Both the position numbers and the translations under genes were made by a program. From the NCBI RefSeq assembly GCF_022014235.1, contig NZ_JAKLTD010000001.1, positions 624,624 to 688,623 on the forward strand: DNA of 64,000 nt, read 5' to 3'. The notes beneath the pieces are model-generated. The model had not been told where the DNA came from. It made no database searches and saw nothing but the letters and a program-made list of their open reading frames with translations. Each line of letters opens with the position of its first letter. Position 1 is the stretch's first letter. The stretch is from Methanothermobacter sp. K4. GTDB lineage: Archaea; Methanobacteriota; Methanobacteria; Methanobacteriales; Methanothermobacteraceae. This document shows, piece by piece, positions 1-9,880 of the stretch.

Positions 1-1
1 T

Positions 2-151
2 GGCGAATTCACGCCGGTGAAGAAGGCAATGCTCTCAGGTAACATATTCGACCTCATGAAGAATGTCTCATCAACCGACCTTGAGAGGAGGCAGATTGGA
101 GACTTTGTAACAGCACCCCTCCTTGTTGAGGGAATCCAGGTAACAGGTTAA
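2..151 (+). CDS. C-terminal end of a TldD/PmbA-family metalloprotease-like protein (partial)
   Basis: Only the last 49 codons are in the window; the gene begins upstream. The translated tail contains GNIFDLMKNV and a closing segment APLLVEGIQVTG, which resembles the conserved end of PmbA/TldD proteins (a glycine followed by a hydrophobic Leu/Ile-rich strand). In that family TldD and PmbA form a protease acting on small peptides; that role is family knowledge, not visible here. The stop codon lies one base before the next ATG, so the two genes are probably co-transcribed. Confidence 0.7.
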   Translation, partial: GEFTPVKKAMLSGNIFDLMKNVSSTDLERRQIGDFVTAPLLVEGIQVTG

Positions 152-152
152 A

Positions 153-1145
153 ATGTCACTGAAAGATGCTCTTGGCCACTACCTTGCTGTGAGGGATGGA
201 AGGAAGGATGCAAAATTTCTTGAGGCAAAGGCAACCCCAGCATCCTTCAGCAGGGATTCAGAGACCAGTGAACTCTGGAGGGAACATGAAAGAATAGAGC
301 AGGGCTTTGAGTGTTCAGGGGAGTGCAGGAAATCATTCCTTGATCTGAAAATTGAAATTGCAGAGAGGATTTTCAGGAACTGTTCACTGTGCCACTGGCG
401 ATGTGGTGTTGATCGTAACCGGAACCCTGGAAGATGCGGTGTTACATCACCCAGGGTTGCATCGGAGTTCCTGCACTACGGGGAGGAGGCACCGCTGGTG
501 CCCAGTCACACTATCTTCTTCTCAGGCTGCACAATGAACTGTGTCTTCTGCCAGAACTGGGATATATCACAGAACCCCTCTGTGGGTGTCAGCATCCCTG
601 AGGATAAACTCGCAGCAGTCATAGAGGAGAGGAGGCGGATGGGTTCAGCCAATGCCAACTTCGTTGGGGGAGACCCTACCCCTGCACTACCCTACATTCT
701 ACGCGTCCTCCAGTTGATATCCATAAGTGTACCCGTGGTATGGAACAGCAACATGTACCTCTCACAGGAATCCATGAGGCTCCTGAGTGGTATCGTGGAC
801 CTCTACCTCACTGACTTTAAATTCGGCAACAGTGACTGCGCATTGAAACTTGCCGGTGTAAGGAATTACTTTGAGGTCGTATCAGAGAATCACCTCAGAA
901 TAGGGGGAGAGGATATGATAATAAGGCACCTGGTGATTCCAGGGCACCTTGAGTGCTGCACAAAACCCATCATATCATGGGTCGCAGATAACCTAGGGGG
1001 GGAAACTGTGATTAACATCATGGGCCAGTACAGGCCACTCTACAGGGCATCATGGTACCCTGAACTGAACCGTTACCCATCCATGGAGGAGCTTGAAGAG
1101 GCAAGGCAATGGGCCCTGAGGGAGGGTATTGAAAATCTTATCTGA
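153..1145 (+). CDS. PflX-like radical SAM protein
   Basis: A 330-residue radical SAM enzyme. The cluster-binding motif C-x3-C-x2-C is at Cys126, Cys130 and Cys133 (sequence GCTMNCVFCQNW), preceded by FFSG. An N-terminal cysteine-rich region (Cys54, 58, 77, 80, 84, 95) is typical of the PflX subgroup, which is named for similarity to pyruvate formate-lyase activating enzyme but has no firmly assigned substrate. It starts one base after the previous stop, and an NTPase gene and SepCysS follow closely, so it is probably the second member of a four-gene transcription unit. The family assignment is firm; the reaction is unknown. Confidence 0.85.
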   Translation: MSLKDALGHYLAVRDGRKDAKFLEAKATPASFSRDSETSELWREHERIEQGFECSGECRKSFLDLKIEIAERIFRNCSLCHWRCGVDRNRNPGRCGVTSPRVASEFLHYGEEAPLVPSHTIFFSGCTMNCVFCQNWDISQNPSVGVSIPEDKLAAVIEERRRMGSANANFVGGDPTPALPYILRVLQLISISVPVVWNSNMYLSQESMRLLSGIVDLYLTDFKFGNSDCALKLAGVRNYFEVVSENHLRIGGEDMIIRHLVIPGHLECCTKPIISWVADNLGGETVINIMGQYRPLYRASWYPELNRYPSMEELEEARQWALREGIENLI

Positions 1146-1166
1146 TGATCAGTTGAGGTGAGCCCT

Positions 1167-1676
1167 TTGAAGATTTTAATAACAGGAAGACCCGGGAGCG
1201 GGAAAAGCACCCTTATTGGGAGAATAAAGGATCACCTGGAACTTAAAGGCCTTTCTACTGGAGGTATATTCACGCCAGAGGTGAGGGAGGGCTCATCAAG
1301 GGTTGGCTTTGAGGTTGTTGATATAAAATCAGGCAGGAAGGGCCTTCTTGCCTCATTGAATACCAGGGGGCCGCGGGTTGGAAGGTACGGTGTAAACGTT
1401 GACGTGATTGATGAAATCGCTGTTCCAGCGATAATGAGGGCTCTGAGGGAGGATGACTGTGTCATCATAGATGAGATAGCGCCAATGGAGCTTAAGAGCG
1501 AAGGGTTCAGGAGGGCTGTGGATGAGGCACTGGCTTCAGAGGTTCATGTGGTTGCAGCGGTCCACAGAAAACTTGTTCAAAGTATAAGAAAGAGGGGTGA
1601 CATAAGAGTATTTGTTGTGGATCCTGAGAGTCGTGATCATGTTTATCGGAGGATCATTGATTTACTGGGTGATTGA
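1167..1676 (+). CDS. THEP1-like nucleoside-triphosphatase
   Basis: A small P-loop NTPase of about 169 residues. The Walker A motif GRPGSGKST lies at the extreme N-terminus and a Walker B like strand [12 protein letters not shown] in the middle, matching the archaeal/bacterial THEP1 family of nucleoside triphosphatases. In vitro members hydrolyse NTPs; the cellular role is uncertain. I chose the TTG at 1167 because GAGGTGA at 1155-1161 is correctly spaced in front of it; an in-frame GTG at 1158 lies inside that ribosome binding site and would add three residues. The stop overlaps the translation signal of the next gene. Confidence 0.8.
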   Translation: MKILITGRPGSGKSTLIGRIKDHLELKGLSTGGIFTPEVREGSSRVGFEVVDIKSGRKGLLASLNTRGPRVGRYGVNVDVIDEIAVPAIMRALREDDCVIIDEIAPMELKSEGFRRAVDEALASEVHVVAAVHRKLVQSIRKRGDIRVFVVDPESRDHVYRRIIDLLGD

Positions 1677-1678
1677 TC

Positions 1679-2815
1679 ATGGAATGCGCTGATTATGGTA
1701 TTACAAGGGCACTTGAAAGGGATAACCTCAACCTTAACCCCCTCCAGAGGGGAGGTGTTTTACCTGCAGCCGCCAGGAAGGCCCTCTATGAATTCGGGGA
1801 TGGTTACAGCGTCTGTGATTACTGCGAGGGGCGTCTGGACCAGGTTACAAGGCCTGCTGTGAACAGCTTCCTGGATGACCTCGCAGATTTCATAGACGCA
1901 GATGCGGTCAGGACGGTTCATGGGGCAAGGGAGGGTAAATTTGCGGTGATGCATGCCCTCTGCGAGGCTGGTGACACCATAGTTGCAGATGGAAACGCAC
2001 ACTACACCACACACCTCGCTGCAGAGAGAAACGACCTTGAGATTGTGGAGGTCCCATCAACGGGATACCCTGACTATGAGATAAAACCTGAGACCTATAG
2101 GGAGGTCCTTGAGGAGGTCGCTGACAGGGTTGATGTTAAACTTGCAGTTCTAACACATGTGGATGGTAATTACGGTAACCTAACCGATGCAGAGGAGGTG
2201 GCCAGGATATGCAGAAAGATGGGTGTCCCCCTCCTCCTGAACTGCGCCTACTCCATGGGCCGCCTTCCTGTTAAACTCAGAAAGATGGGGGTCGACTTTG
2301 TTGTTGGAAGCGGACACAAGAGCATGGCGGCCTCTGGGCCGATAGGTGTTCTTGGGTTGAGGTCTGAATGGGAGGACACCCTCCTAAGGAGGTCAGGGAG
2401 ACATGAGAAGAAGGAGGTGGAGATGCTTGGCTGCACATCACGGGGCGCACCACTTGCAACCCTCATGGCTTCCCTCCCACACGTTGTGGAGAGGGTTTCC
2501 CGGTGGGATGATGAGATTAAAAAAACCCGTAGATTTGTCTCTGAACTTGAGAATATGGGGGGCATAAGGCAGATTGGTAAGAGGCCCAAGGAACATGACC
2601 TTGTGAGGTTTGAAACCCCAGTATTCCATGATATTGCATCTTCACATCCAAGGAAGGGTTTCTTCCTATATGAGGAACTTAAGAAGAGGCGGATTGTTGG
2701 TATAAAAAGGGGTCAGACCAAGTGGTTCAAGTGCAGTGTCTATGGAATGACCGATGGGCAGGTTCAGTATGTTGTTGACTCCTTCAGGGAGATCATTGAG
2801 AAGAACAGGAATTGA
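1679..2815 (+). CDS. pscS: O-phospho-L-seryl-tRNA:Cys-tRNA synthase (SepCysS)
   Basis: A PLP enzyme that converts Sep-tRNA(Cys), made by SepRS, to Cys-tRNA(Cys). Methanogens without CysRS depend on this route for cysteine. The 378-residue protein has the family N-terminus with [10 protein letters not shown] and paired cysteines (YSVCDYC), and a PLP-lysine motif [12 protein letters not shown] with Lys at about 214. A further conserved-looking cysteine is in [10 protein letters not shown]. The ATG at 1679 is preferred to a TTG six bases upstream because GGTGAT precedes it at good spacing. The partner SepRS is not in the window. The gene converges with the GyrI-like gene, 30 bp away. Confidence 0.95.
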   Translation: MECADYGITRALERDNLNLNPLQRGGVLPAAARKALYEFGDGYSVCDYCEGRLDQVTRPAVNSFLDDLADFIDADAVRTVHGAREGKFAVMHALCEAGDTIVADGNAHYTTHLAAERNDLEIVEVPSTGYPDYEIKPETYREVLEEVADRVDVKLAVLTHVDGNYGNLTDAEEVARICRKMGVPLLLNCAYSMGRLPVKLRKMGVDFVVGSGHKSMAASGPIGVLGLRSEWEDTLLRRSGRHEKKEVEMLGCTSRGAPLATLMASLPHVVERVSRWDDEIKKTRRFVSELENMGGIRQIGKRPKEHDLVRFETPVFHDIASSHPRKGFFLYEELKKRRIVGIKRGQTKWFKCSVYGMTDGQVQYVVDSFREIIEKNRN

Positions 2816-2845
2816 ATTTGTTCATGATAGGGGGGCTGTATTTTC

Positions 2846-3253
2846 TTATAGTATAACAGGGAACTGTATTTCCCTTACCTTTTCACGGTATATCTCCCGT
2901 GGGGCCCCTATTATGTCAATTCTGTTCTCCTCTGCGTAACCTATGAGCTCCTCATAGGCTTCCTCCCGGTTTTCACTGTATTCTTTAAATATGACTGTGT
3001 GTTTGGGGATTGTAACAATTTTAATGTCGCCGGCACCCCCTGATTCGCCCTTTACTGGTATTCCTGCGTCATATCGACCATCATCCTTGAGGGGGCTTGT
3101 GTAGAATATCACCAGTGGGTCACCGGCTATTTCAAGGTTTTCTGATGAGATGAATTCTCTCACCTCCTCAATGAGTTCACCGGTTTTGCTTAAGGGTCCG
3201 CTGAAGGTTATAAGCGCCAGTTTCTCATCACTTAACGTTCTTTTTCCTATCAT
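2846..3253 (-). CDS. GyrI-like (AraC effector-binding domain) protein
   Basis: A 135-residue single-domain protein that looks like the GyrI/AraC-type effector-binding fold: a beta-rich N-terminal half containing DPLVIFYTSP, then KHTVIFKEYSENREEAYEELIGYAEE, which is the usual helix and strand order of this ligand-binding module. There is no DNA-binding domain. Such stand-alone proteins bind hydrophobic ligands or inhibit other proteins; no ligand can be deduced here. The start is supported by AGGTGAT just upstream. It lies 18 bp downstream of the UspA gene on the same strand, suggesting a three-gene unit NYN-UspA-GyrI. Confidence 0.7.
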   Translation of the reverse strand: MIGKRTLSDEKLALITFSGPLSKTGELIEEVREFISSENLEIAGDPLVIFYTSPLKDDGRYDAGIPVKGESGGAGDIKIVTIPKHTVIFKEYSENREEAYEELIGYAEENRIDIIGAPREIYREKVREIQFPVIL

Positions 3254-3271
3254 TGAATCACCTTTACTTAT

Positions 3272-3718
3272 TCAACCAACGACCAGTATGGGGGTTTCTG
3301 CAGATTTCAGAACCTTACGTGTTATGCTTCCGGATATTATGCGGTCAAGGCCGTGTTTACCTGAACTACCCATGACAACGAGGTCCACATCCTCATCCTC
3401 CATTGTCTCAAGGATAACCTCTGCAGGGTTGCCCTCAAGTATCTGGGTATCGAGTTTGCACTCCTTCATTCTACCATTTTCCTGCATTGATGAAAATTCG
3501 TCCTTGAGGATGGATATTGCCTTCTCTGACTGTTTTCTAAGTATCCTTTCAATGCGCCTGCTGATATCCTCATCCCAGACTTTCCTGTAGGATGTATCAA
3601 CTACACTTATCCCGAGTATATCGGCACTGCTCATCTCCGCAATTCTGAATGCGTGTTCTGTTGCCTTCCTGGCGTCGTCTGAGCCATCCGTGGGTATCAG
3701 TATTCTCCGGTACACCAT
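3272..3718 (-). CDS. universal stress protein, UspA family
   Basis: A 148-residue Usp-fold protein. The N-terminus RRILIPTDGSDDARKATEHA has the usual first strand with Asp, and the C-terminal ATP-binding pattern G-x2-G-x9-G-S/T is visible as GSSGKHGLDRIISGSITRKV. ATP-binding Usp proteins are general stress-linked proteins; a specific role cannot be read. The start ATG overlaps the stop of the upstream NYN gene (TGATG), so translation is probably coupled. Confidence 0.92.
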   Translation of the reverse strand: MVYRRILIPTDGSDDARKATEHAFRIAEMSSADILGISVVDTSYRKVWDEDISRRIERILRKQSEKAISILKDEFSSMQENGRMKECKLDTQILEGNPAEVILETMEDEDVDLVVMGSSGKHGLDRIISGSITRKVLKSAETPILVVG

Positions 3719-4191
3719 CAGACACCTTCACTTATGAGCTTTATTGAGTCATCTGCCGAGTTCTGGAGTGCTATGCTGAACCCTGGCTCTGCACCTATAA
3801 CAAGGGTTTCCTTTCCGTTCTCCTTTGCTATGTTTATCAGGGGGAGGAAATCTGCATTCCGGGTCATCAGTGCAACCACATCAATGTAGGGGTTGTGTAT
3901 GAGTTCAAAGGCCTCCACTGCAAGCTGGACATCCACGTCCCCGGCGACTATCATTGGTGAGAATCCCTGGTTTACAACTGCCTCGATGAGCTTATCTGAG
4001 GCGTACTGGTTGAGGAGGACCTTACCCACCCTGAGGTTTCCCCTGTCAACCAGGAGGTCCTTAACAAAGTCAAGATCTGAGCAGAATTCCTTTCTGAGCA
4101 TGTTTGGACCATCCACGAGAAGTCCAAGATTCTTTTTATCGTCCTGACTGTTATCTATTATCACGAAGTTAGCTTCATCATCCATATTCAT
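3718..4191 (-). CDS. NYN-domain (PIN-like) putative RNA nuclease
   Basis: A protein of about 157 residues related to NYN/LabA-type domains, a PIN-fold group that includes RNases. It shows [15 protein letters not shown] (N-terminal acidic strand), [11 protein letters not shown] and [19 protein letters not shown], with the conserved Asp residues expected at the metal site, and a final [16 protein letters not shown] segment. I prefer the ATG at 4191 with GAGG six bases upstream; a GTG at 4203 would add MRKR. A TATA element on the minus strand near 4242-4253 should drive this and the two downstream genes. RNase activity is inferred from the fold. Confidence 0.8.
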   Translation of the reverse strand: MNMDDEANFVIIDNSQDDKKNLGLLVDGPNMLRKEFCSDLDFVKDLLVDRGNLRVGKVLLNQYASDKLIEAVVNQGFSPMIVAGDVDVQLAVEAFELIHNPYIDVVALMTRNADFLPLINIAKENGKETLVIGAEPGFSIALQNSADDSIKLISEGV

Positions 4192-4272
4192 TCTTTTCCT
4201 CACGCCTTATCGTTACTTTAAATACAGATTGTATCTAAAACCTTATATAGTTATTTATGTTGTGGCTACTAT

Positions 4273-4926
4273 TCATGGGTCTCTGCTTTCCGGCTTCTGA
4301 TTTTTTAGGGCCGATTCAAGGAATATCTCAAGGTCCCTCCAGAATCTGTCCCTCCCGATTTCTCTGGCCTCAAGGACCATCCTTGATGTGAGGTCGAGGT
4401 TTAGGGAATTTATGGCCAGTGTATGGATGTATATGGATAGCTCAACCGGGTCGAGGTCACTGCGAATGCTACCGTCCTTCATACCCTCTATGATTGCCTC
4501 AACCATGAGCCTCCACATCCCTGTGCGGAGGTCCACTATTTCCCTTGCATCCTCACCCTCGCTCATCTCAAATCTCTCTGTGCCACTGTAGCAGTATATC
4601 CTGAAGTAGTCAGGGTGTTCCTTTGAGAATCTGTAAAGGGCGTCCACCATGGCCTTAACCTTACCGTAACCGTCTGTTTCAAGTTCTGAACATTCGGAGT
4701 ACATCCTGTGGAGTATTCTTACACCGTAGAGGTTAACTGCGAAGAAGAGGGCCTCCTTATTTTTGAAGTAGTAGTAGAGGAGTGCCTTGTTGACCTCTGC
4801 CCTTTCTGCTATTTCATCCATGGTCACATTGTCGTAGCCCCTCTCGAAGAATGCCTTCTCAGCAGCCCTTATTATCTGCATCTGTCTTTTCTGCCTTTCA
4901 CGTTCTCTCCTGGAAGATGGGGCCAT
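4273..4926 (-). CDS. TetR/AcrR-family transcriptional regulator
   Basis: A 217-residue repressor-type protein. Residues about 10-60 form the TetR helix-turn-helix: [20 protein letters not shown] followed by [21 protein letters not shown]. The rest is a variable helical ligand-binding and dimerisation domain. The start has AGGTGA upstream; a minus-strand TATA-like sequence near 4970-4979 fits its promoter. It is transcribed divergently from the MtrA homologue, and three matched palindromes sit in the shared 142-bp region, so it probably represses that gene and perhaps itself. The inducer is unknown. TetR proteins are far less common in methanogens than in bacteria. Confidence 0.93.
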   Translation of the reverse strand: MAPSSRRERERQKRQMQIIRAAEKAFFERGYDNVTMDEIAERAEVNKALLYYYFKNKEALFFAVNLYGVRILHRMYSECSELETDGYGKVKAMVDALYRFSKEHPDYFRIYCYSGTERFEMSEGEDAREIVDLRTGMWRLMVEAIIEGMKDGSIRSDLDPVELSIYIHTLAINSLNLDLTSRMVLEAREIGRDRFWRDLEIFLESALKNQKPESRDP

Positions 4927-4990
4927 CTTGATTCACCTTTTCTGTATCTGTAGGATATCTGTTCTGGGGCTTTAAAAGACTTTTACCGGA

Positions 4991-5055
4991 AGATTTATAT
5001 ATTTTTAACCACAAGTTAAATTTTAACCAGAAGTTAAAAATTAACTGATGGTTAA
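4991..5055 (+). promoter_or_regulatory. TATA box plus three phased palindromic operators
   Basis: A TATA box TTTATATATT (4994-5003) is followed at once by three 15-bp palindromes of the form TTAAC-N5-GTTAA: 5005-5019 (N5 CACAA), 5023-5037 (CAGAA) and 5041-5055 (TGATG). Start-to-start spacing is exactly 18 bp. They cover the expected transcription start and reach the ribosome binding site GGAGGTG at 5056-5062. This arrangement suggests cooperative repressor binding that blocks RNA polymerase, most simply by the adjacent TetR protein (inference). Confidence 0.75.
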
Positions 5056-5068
5056 GGAGGTGTTTGTA

Positions 5069-5614
5069 ATGGTTGACAAGAAACCGGTACCTGAGGACTG
5101 GCCCCACATAGTTGGGGACTATGTGGTTGGTGATGCCGAAAGTCCGGTTGCGGTTGTCACCCTCGGGTCCCACATGGAAGATGAGCCTGTAAGGGCAGGC
5201 GCGGCAATTTCAGGTCCACTGCACACAGAGAACCTTGGAATAGAGAAGGTGGTTGGTAATGTAATTGCAAACCCCAACCTCAGGTTCCTCCTTGTATGCG
5301 GTGCAGAGGTCATGGGTCACATCACGGGTCAGAGCATGAAGGCCCTCCACAGCAACGGGGTTGATGGAGAAACCAGGAGGATAATCGGGGCCACCGGAGC
5401 CATCCCCTACATAGAGAACATGCCTGATGAGGCCATAGAGAGGTTCAGAAGGCAGGTGGAACTTGTTGACATGGTAGATGTTGAGGACCCCGCTGCAATA
5501 AGAGAGAGAATAGGTGAATGTGTGGTGCATGACTCAGGGGCAATTGATGAGGAGCCCCTCATTTTAAGGCCCCCTGAGGATCTGGATAAAAAGAAACCTG
5601 ATGAAAACACATGA
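5069..5614 (+). CDS. MtrA homologue without membrane anchor (soluble corrinoid-binding protein)
   Basis: A 181-residue homologue of MtrA, the corrinoid subunit of the Na+-translocating methyl-H4MPT:coenzyme M methyltransferase. The cobalt-ligating histidine is retained as His84 in [14 protein letters not shown]. The C-terminal membrane helix of true MtrA is absent: the protein ends in a charged tail ([14 protein letters not shown]). No other mtr genes are nearby, so it is an orphan, probably cytoplasmic, corrinoid protein. The ATG at 5069 is chosen because GGAGGTG lies six bases upstream; an earlier in-frame ATG at 5048 falls inside an operator. Its function as an alternative methyl carrier or corrinoid chaperone is inference. 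Confidence 0.9.
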   Translation: MVDKKPVPEDWPHIVGDYVVGDAESPVAVVTLGSHMEDEPVRAGAAISGPLHTENLGIEKVVGNVIANPNLRFLLVCGAEVMGHITGQSMKALHSNGVDGETRRIIGATGAIPYIENMPDEAIERFRRQVELVDMVDVEDPAAIRERIGECVVHDSGAIDEEPLILRPPEDLDKKKPDENT

Positions 5615-5632
5615 TTACTTTTTTAAGGGTCC

Positions 5633-5656
5633 AGACCGCCACCCTCAAGGCGGTCT
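5633..5656. terminator. hairpin between convergent mtrA-like gene and tRNA-Ser
   Basis: A perfect 8-bp stem AGACCGCC / GGCGGTCT with an 8-nt loop lies 19 bp after the mtrA-like stop and 31 bp from the 3' end of the first tRNA-Ser. It could end transcription from either side; pyrimidine-rich sequence follows on the plus strand. Confidence 0.5.
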
Positions 5657-5685
5657 CTTCCTCCTATATTTTAGATTCTTATTCT

Positions 5686-5771
<86 letters not shown>

Positions 5772-5800
5772 AGAATAAGCTGTTAGTTTCAGAAAAAGGT

Positions 5801-5892
<92 letters not shown>

Positions 5893-5920
5893 AGCATCAG
5901 ATAAAAGAGATTGATAAACT

Positions 5921-5936
5921 CTCATTTATATAGTTT
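5921..5936 (-). promoter_or_regulatory. tRNA-Ser promoter (TATA element)
   Basis: On the minus strand AAACTATATAAATGAG is centred about 37 nt upstream of mature tRNA-Ser(TGA). Exactly the same 16-mer precedes tRNA-Thr at 19945-19960, which supports it as a strong stable-RNA promoter. Confidence 0.75.
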
Positions 5937-5974
5937 TTGGTCCCTGAATTTGGTTATAGGGGTTTGCACCCCAG

Positions 5975-6283
5975 TTAACTCTTGAGTTCTATTTCTATGC
6001 TGACGTTGTCAGGTACATTGACCTTCATGACCTGACGCATTGCCCTCTCATCGGCCTCTATACCCACAAGTCTCTTGTGGATCCTCATCTCCCATTTCTC
6101 CCAGGTTGCGGTTCCCTCACCATCAGGTGATTTCCTTGTTGGGACCACAAGTTTCTTGGTTGGGAGGGGTATTGGGCCTGACATGTCCACGCCTGTCCTC
6201 TCAGCGATCTTCTTCAGCTGGTCACAGACGTATGCCAGTTTTTCAGGGTCTGTCCCTGTGAGTTTAATCCTTGCTTTGTGCAT
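5975..6283 (-). CDS. rps10: 30S ribosomal protein S10
   Basis: The 102-residue archaeal S10p, with [29 protein letters not shown] at the start and VPTRKSP and [12 protein letters not shown] downstream. It is a small-subunit head protein. It is the last gene of the long transcription and translation operon and follows EF-1alpha by 35 bp; GGAGGAT precedes the ATG. Confidence 0.98.
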   Translation of the reverse strand: MHKARIKLTGTDPEKLAYVCDQLKKIAERTGVDMSGPIPLPTKKLVVPTRKSPDGEGTATWEKWEMRIHKRLVGIEADERAMRQVMKVNVPDNVSIEIELKS

Positions 6284-6318
6284 CTGAATCCTCCTTTAAA
6301 AAAGGGAAGGGATGGGGT

Positions 6319-7560
6319 TTATTTGGCTGGTACAAGGTCTATACACATTCCAGCAGCCACTGTCTGTCCCATGTCCCTTATGGCGAACCTTCCCATGTGT
6401 GGGATGTCCTTTATCTTTTCAATGACCAGTGGCTTGGTTGGTTTGACCTTCACTACAGCAGCGTTACCTGTTTTGAGGAAGTCAGGGTTTTCCTCTTCAA
6501 CCTGACCTGTTGCAGGGTTCATTTTCTGCACAAGTTCAAGGAATGTGCAGGCAACCTGTGCTGTGTGGCAGTGGAATACAGGTGTGTAACCGACTGTTAT
6601 GACACCTGGGTGCTGGAGAACGACTATCTGTGCGGTGAACTCCTTGGCAACCTTTGGTGGGTTGTCCAGGTGTCCTGCAACGTCTCCCCTTCTGATGTCG
6701 TTTTTACCTACACCCCTGACGTTGAAACCTATGTTGTCACCGGGCTCTGCCTGGTCGATCATCTCGTGGTGCATCTCGATGGACTTGACCTCTCCACTGA
6801 CACCTGCTGGTTCAAATATGACGTTTTCACCCTTCTTGAGTGTACCTGTCTCCACACGTCCAACAGGAACTGTACCCACACCTGTGATGGAGTAGACGTC
6901 CTGTATGGGTATCCTCAGTGGAAGGTCCACAGGTTTTTCAGGTGCTTCAAGTTCGTCTAGTGCTTCAACGAGTGTTTTACCCTTGTACCATGCTGTGTTG
7001 TCGCTCTTGGTTGTTATGTTGTCACCCTCGAAGGCTGAGAGTGGTATGAATTCAACGTCGCTTGGCTTGTAACCAACTGTTTTGATGAGGGCTGCAACCT
7101 CATCCTTGAGGGCGTTGAATTTTTCTTCGTCGTAGTTAACGAGGTCCATCTTGTTGATGGCCACTATGAGCTGGTTTATACCCAGTGTCCTTGATAGGAA
7201 GACGTGCTCCTTGGTCTGGGGCATTACACCGTCGTCAACTGCCACCACAAGGACTGCGGCGTCTGCCTGGGATGCACCTGTAATCATGTTCTTAACGAAG
7301 TCACGGTGTCCAGGGCAGTCCACGATGGTGAACTCGTACTTGTCTGTTTCGAATTTTGCGTGTGCAAGGTCGATTGTAACTCCCCTTTCCCTTTCTTCGG
7401 AGAGCCTGTCCATGACGAACCTGAACTTGTCCTCACCGTCAGCCAGCTGCTGCTCGGCGATTGCCCCTGCCTGGAGGAGCAGGTGTCCCACTAATGTGGA
7501 TTTTCCGTGGTCTACGTGTCCAATAAACGCCAGGTTCATGTGTTCTTTTTCTTTAGCCAT
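6319..7560 (-). CDS. tuf: translation elongation factor EF-1alpha
   Basis: A 413-residue GTPase that delivers aminoacyl-tRNA to the ribosome. GTP motifs are GHVDHGKS (near residue 14), DCPGH and NKMD; the effector region [16 protein letters not shown] and the beta-barrel domains 2 and 3 follow. Length is normal for archaeal aEF1A. GGAGGT precedes the ATG. It belongs to the classical S12-S7-EF2-EF1A-S10 string but also has a promoter-like TATA element in the 110-bp gap after EF-2, so it may be transcribed separately at high level. Confidence 0.98.
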   Translation of the reverse strand: MAKEKEHMNLAFIGHVDHGKSTLVGHLLLQAGAIAEQQLADGEDKFRFVMDRLSEERERGVTIDLAHAKFETDKYEFTIVDCPGHRDFVKNMITGASQADAAVLVVAVDDGVMPQTKEHVFLSRTLGINQLIVAINKMDLVNYDEEKFNALKDEVAALIKTVGYKPSDVEFIPLSAFEGDNITTKSDNTAWYKGKTLVEALDELEAPEKPVDLPLRIPIQDVYSITGVGTVPVGRVETGTLKKGENVIFEPAGVSGEVKSIEMHHEMIDQAEPGDNIGFNVRGVGKNDIRRGDVAGHLDNPPKVAKEFTAQIVVLQHPGVITVGYTPVFHCHTAQVACTFLELVQKMNPATGQVEEENPDFLKTGNAAVVKVKPTKPLVIEKIKDIPHMGRFAIRDMGQTVAAGMCIDLVPAK

Positions 7561-7600
7561 ATTATACCTCCATATGTGATGATTTAGCCTGATCTAGATT

Positions 7601-7662
7601 CAACACCTACACGTGTTGTTTGTCTAAGGTAATTTCCTATATTCCTTTTAATTATATAAGTT
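7601..7662 (-). promoter_or_regulatory. internal promoter and leader hairpin in front of EF-1alpha
   Basis: The EF-2 to EF-1alpha gap contains a minus-strand TATA sequence CTTATATAAT (about 7651-7660), placing a start near 7630. The resulting leader would include the inverted repeat CAACAC-CTACAC-GTGTTG at 7601-7618. No other gene in this operon has so long a spacer, consistent with extra expression of EF-1alpha. Confidence 0.5.
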
Positions 7663-7670
7663 TAATGGGG

Positions 7671-9863
7671 TTAACCCAGGTAGTGGTCTGCCCTGTATGG
7701 CTCAGGACTTAGACCCTTCCTGGTCCTCACTTCCCTTATTATTGTGTGCTGCAGTTCATTTGGCAGCTTCTCGAATCCAGCGTTCTCTGTTGACCAGAGG
7801 CATCTTCCCTCGGTGGCTGACCTGATATCCCCTGCGAATCCGAACATCTCTGCCACAGGCACCACGGATTCAACGGTTACCATGTCACCCTCCTGGGTCA
7901 TGTTGACGATCTGCCCGCGCCTGTTCTGTATTTCACGGGTTGCGCTTCCCATGTAGTCCTGGGGCACGTTGATGAACACCTTCTGTATGGGTTCAAGCAC
8001 CGTGGGCTCGGCAGACATCATGGCACCGAATATACCCTTCCTTATGGCGGGTAAAACCTGGGCCGGACCCCTGTGGACTGCGTCCTCGTGGATCTTGGCG
8101 TCCATGAGCTTTATCTTAACACCCATAACCTTTTCCTTGGCTATGGGGCCGTTGTCCATTGCGCTCTCGAAACCATCAAGGAGGAGCTCCTTGATCTCGT
8201 CGAGGTACTGGATACCACGGGTCATGTTGATGAAGAGGTTCTTCTCATAGACGTCCCAGACCCTTCTGGCCTCTTCCTTGTCCATACCTGCATCTATGAA
8301 GTTCTTTGCCATCTCCTTACCCTTGACGCGGCCCTCCTTTATCTTACCTTCCTGTATTGCCTGCATCACTGATTCTTCGACAGGTTCAATTTCTATGTAG
8401 AATCTGTTGTGCTTGTTGGGTGATTTACCCTCAACTGGCCCTGCGGTTCCTGAAACCGTTTCCCTGTACACCACTATGGGCTCTGAGGTCTCTATCTCAA
8501 CACCCTTCTCGTTTATCCTGTAGGCTATGATCTCAAGGTGAAGTTCACCCATACCTGAGATGAGGTGCTCACCGGTCTCCTCGTTGATCTCAACCCTTAC
8601 TGTTGGGTCCTCCTTACCAACCTGCCTGAGGACCTCTATGAGCTTTGGAAGGTCCTTTGTATTCTTTGCCTCAACTGCAACTGTAACCACAGGTTCGGAT
8701 ATGTGTTCGAGGCCTTCGAAGGCCTTTATCTTCCTTCCTGTGTCGCAGATGGTTTCACCTGCAACAGCGTTTTTGGCACCTGTTATTGCGACTATGTTAC
8801 CTGCTGGAACCTTATCGGTGTTGACCCTCTCAGGGCCCATGTAGACACCGACCTGCTGGACACGTGCCTTGCTGTGTGAACCAACAAGGAAGACCTCGCT
8901 TCCCTTCTCTATTGTACCACCGTAGACACGTCCGGTTGCAACTTCCCCTGCATGTTTGTCTATACTGACATCTGTAACCATAACCGCAAGGGGACCATCG
9001 GGGTCTGTTTTGAGCATGGCCTGCCCTTCCTCGCTCTCAAGGTCCCCGGACCATATTATGGGCACCCTGTATGCCTGGGACTTGGCAGGGCTTGGCAGGT
9101 GCTCAACCACCATTCCAAGGAGCACCTGGTGGAGGGGTACCTTCTGGGCGAGTTCCTTCTGGTTGTCATCCTTACAGTACTGGTAGATGTCGTTGAAGTT
9201 TATACCTGTCTCCTGCATTATCGGGACATTTATGGCCCAGTTGTGATATGCTGAACCGAAGGCAACGCTTCCATCCTCCACACGGACCTGCCACTTGTCC
9301 CTGAATTCCTCAGGGGCCATGTTCTTGATGAGTTTGTTTGCGTTGGCAATGATCTTTATGAACCTCTCCTGGAGCTCACTGGCGTCCAGTTTGAGTTCAT
9401 TTATGAGCCTGTCAACCTTGTTGATGAAGAGGACGGGCCTCACATTTTCCTTGAGGGCCTGTCTAAGCACGGTTTCTGTCTGGGGCATTATACCCTCAAC
9501 TGCGCATACGACAACAACAGCACCGTCCACAGCCCTCATGGCCCTTGTAACGTCACCACCAAAGTCCACGTGACCGGGGGTGTCTATGAGGTTGATGAGG
9601 TATTCTTCTCCGTCATAGGAGTGGACCATTGAAACGTTTGCCGCGTCAATGGTGATACCCCTTGCCTGTTCCTGTTCGTCGAAGTCAAGGAAACGCTGAT
9701 CCCCTGCCAGTTCGGCGGAGATCATCCCTGCACCAGCCAGGAGGTTGTCTGAGAGGGTTGTTTTACCATGGTCGATGTGTGCCACTATACCGATGTTACG
9801 GATATATTCCGGCTGGTACATGAGCTCCTTAATCTTGCTAATCATTTTTGCACGTCTGCTCAC
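7671..9863 (-). CDS. fusA: translation elongation factor EF-2
   Basis: A 730-residue translocase GTPase. It starts [20 protein letters not shown], then [15 protein letters not shown] (P-loop), [11 protein letters not shown] and NKVDRLI. In domain [16 protein letters not shown] carries the histidine that archaea convert to diphthamide. The GTG at 9863 is chosen because AGGTGGT precedes it and the length then equals the family norm; the longer frame upstream reaches into the end of rps7 and has no family similarity. Confidence 0.97.
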   Translation of the reverse strand: MSRRAKMISKIKELMYQPEYIRNIGIVAHIDHGKTTLSDNLLAGAGMISAELAGDQRFLDFDEQEQARGITIDAANVSMVHSYDGEEYLINLIDTPGHVDFGGDVTRAMRAVDGAVVVVCAVEGIMPQTETVLRQALKENVRPVLFINKVDRLINELKLDASELQERFIKIIANANKLIKNMAPEEFRDKWQVRVEDGSVAFGSAYHNWAINVPIMQETGINFNDIYQYCKDDNQKELAQKVPLHQVLLGMVVEHLPSPAKSQAYRVPIIWSGDLESEEGQAMLKTDPDGPLAVMVTDVSIDKHAGEVATGRVYGGTIEKGSEVFLVGSHSKARVQQVGVYMGPERVNTDKVPAGNIVAITGAKNAVAGETICDTGRKIKAFEGLEHISEPVVTVAVEAKNTKDLPKLIEVLRQVGKEDPTVRVEINEETGEHLISGMGELHLEIIAYRINEKGVEIETSEPIVVYRETVSGTAGPVEGKSPNKHNRFYIEIEPVEESVMQAIQEGKIKEGRVKGKEMAKNFIDAGMDKEEARRVWDVYEKNLFINMTRGIQYLDEIKELLLDGFESAMDNGPIAKEKVMGVKIKLMDAKIHEDAVHRGPAQVLPAIRKGIFGAMMSAEPTVLEPIQKVFINVPQDYMGSATREIQNRRGQIVNMTQEGDMVTVESVVPVAEMFGFAGDIRSATEGRCLWSTENAGFEKLPNELQHTIIREVRTRKGLSPEPYRADHYLG

Positions 9864-9880
9864 TAAAACCACCTGTAAGT

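Noticed and set aside
6271..6960. A 229-codon plus-strand open frame opposite EF-1alpha
   Set aside because: It lies wholly antisense to a highly conserved gene, is rich in Cys, Val and His as expected of a shadow frame, and resembles nothing.
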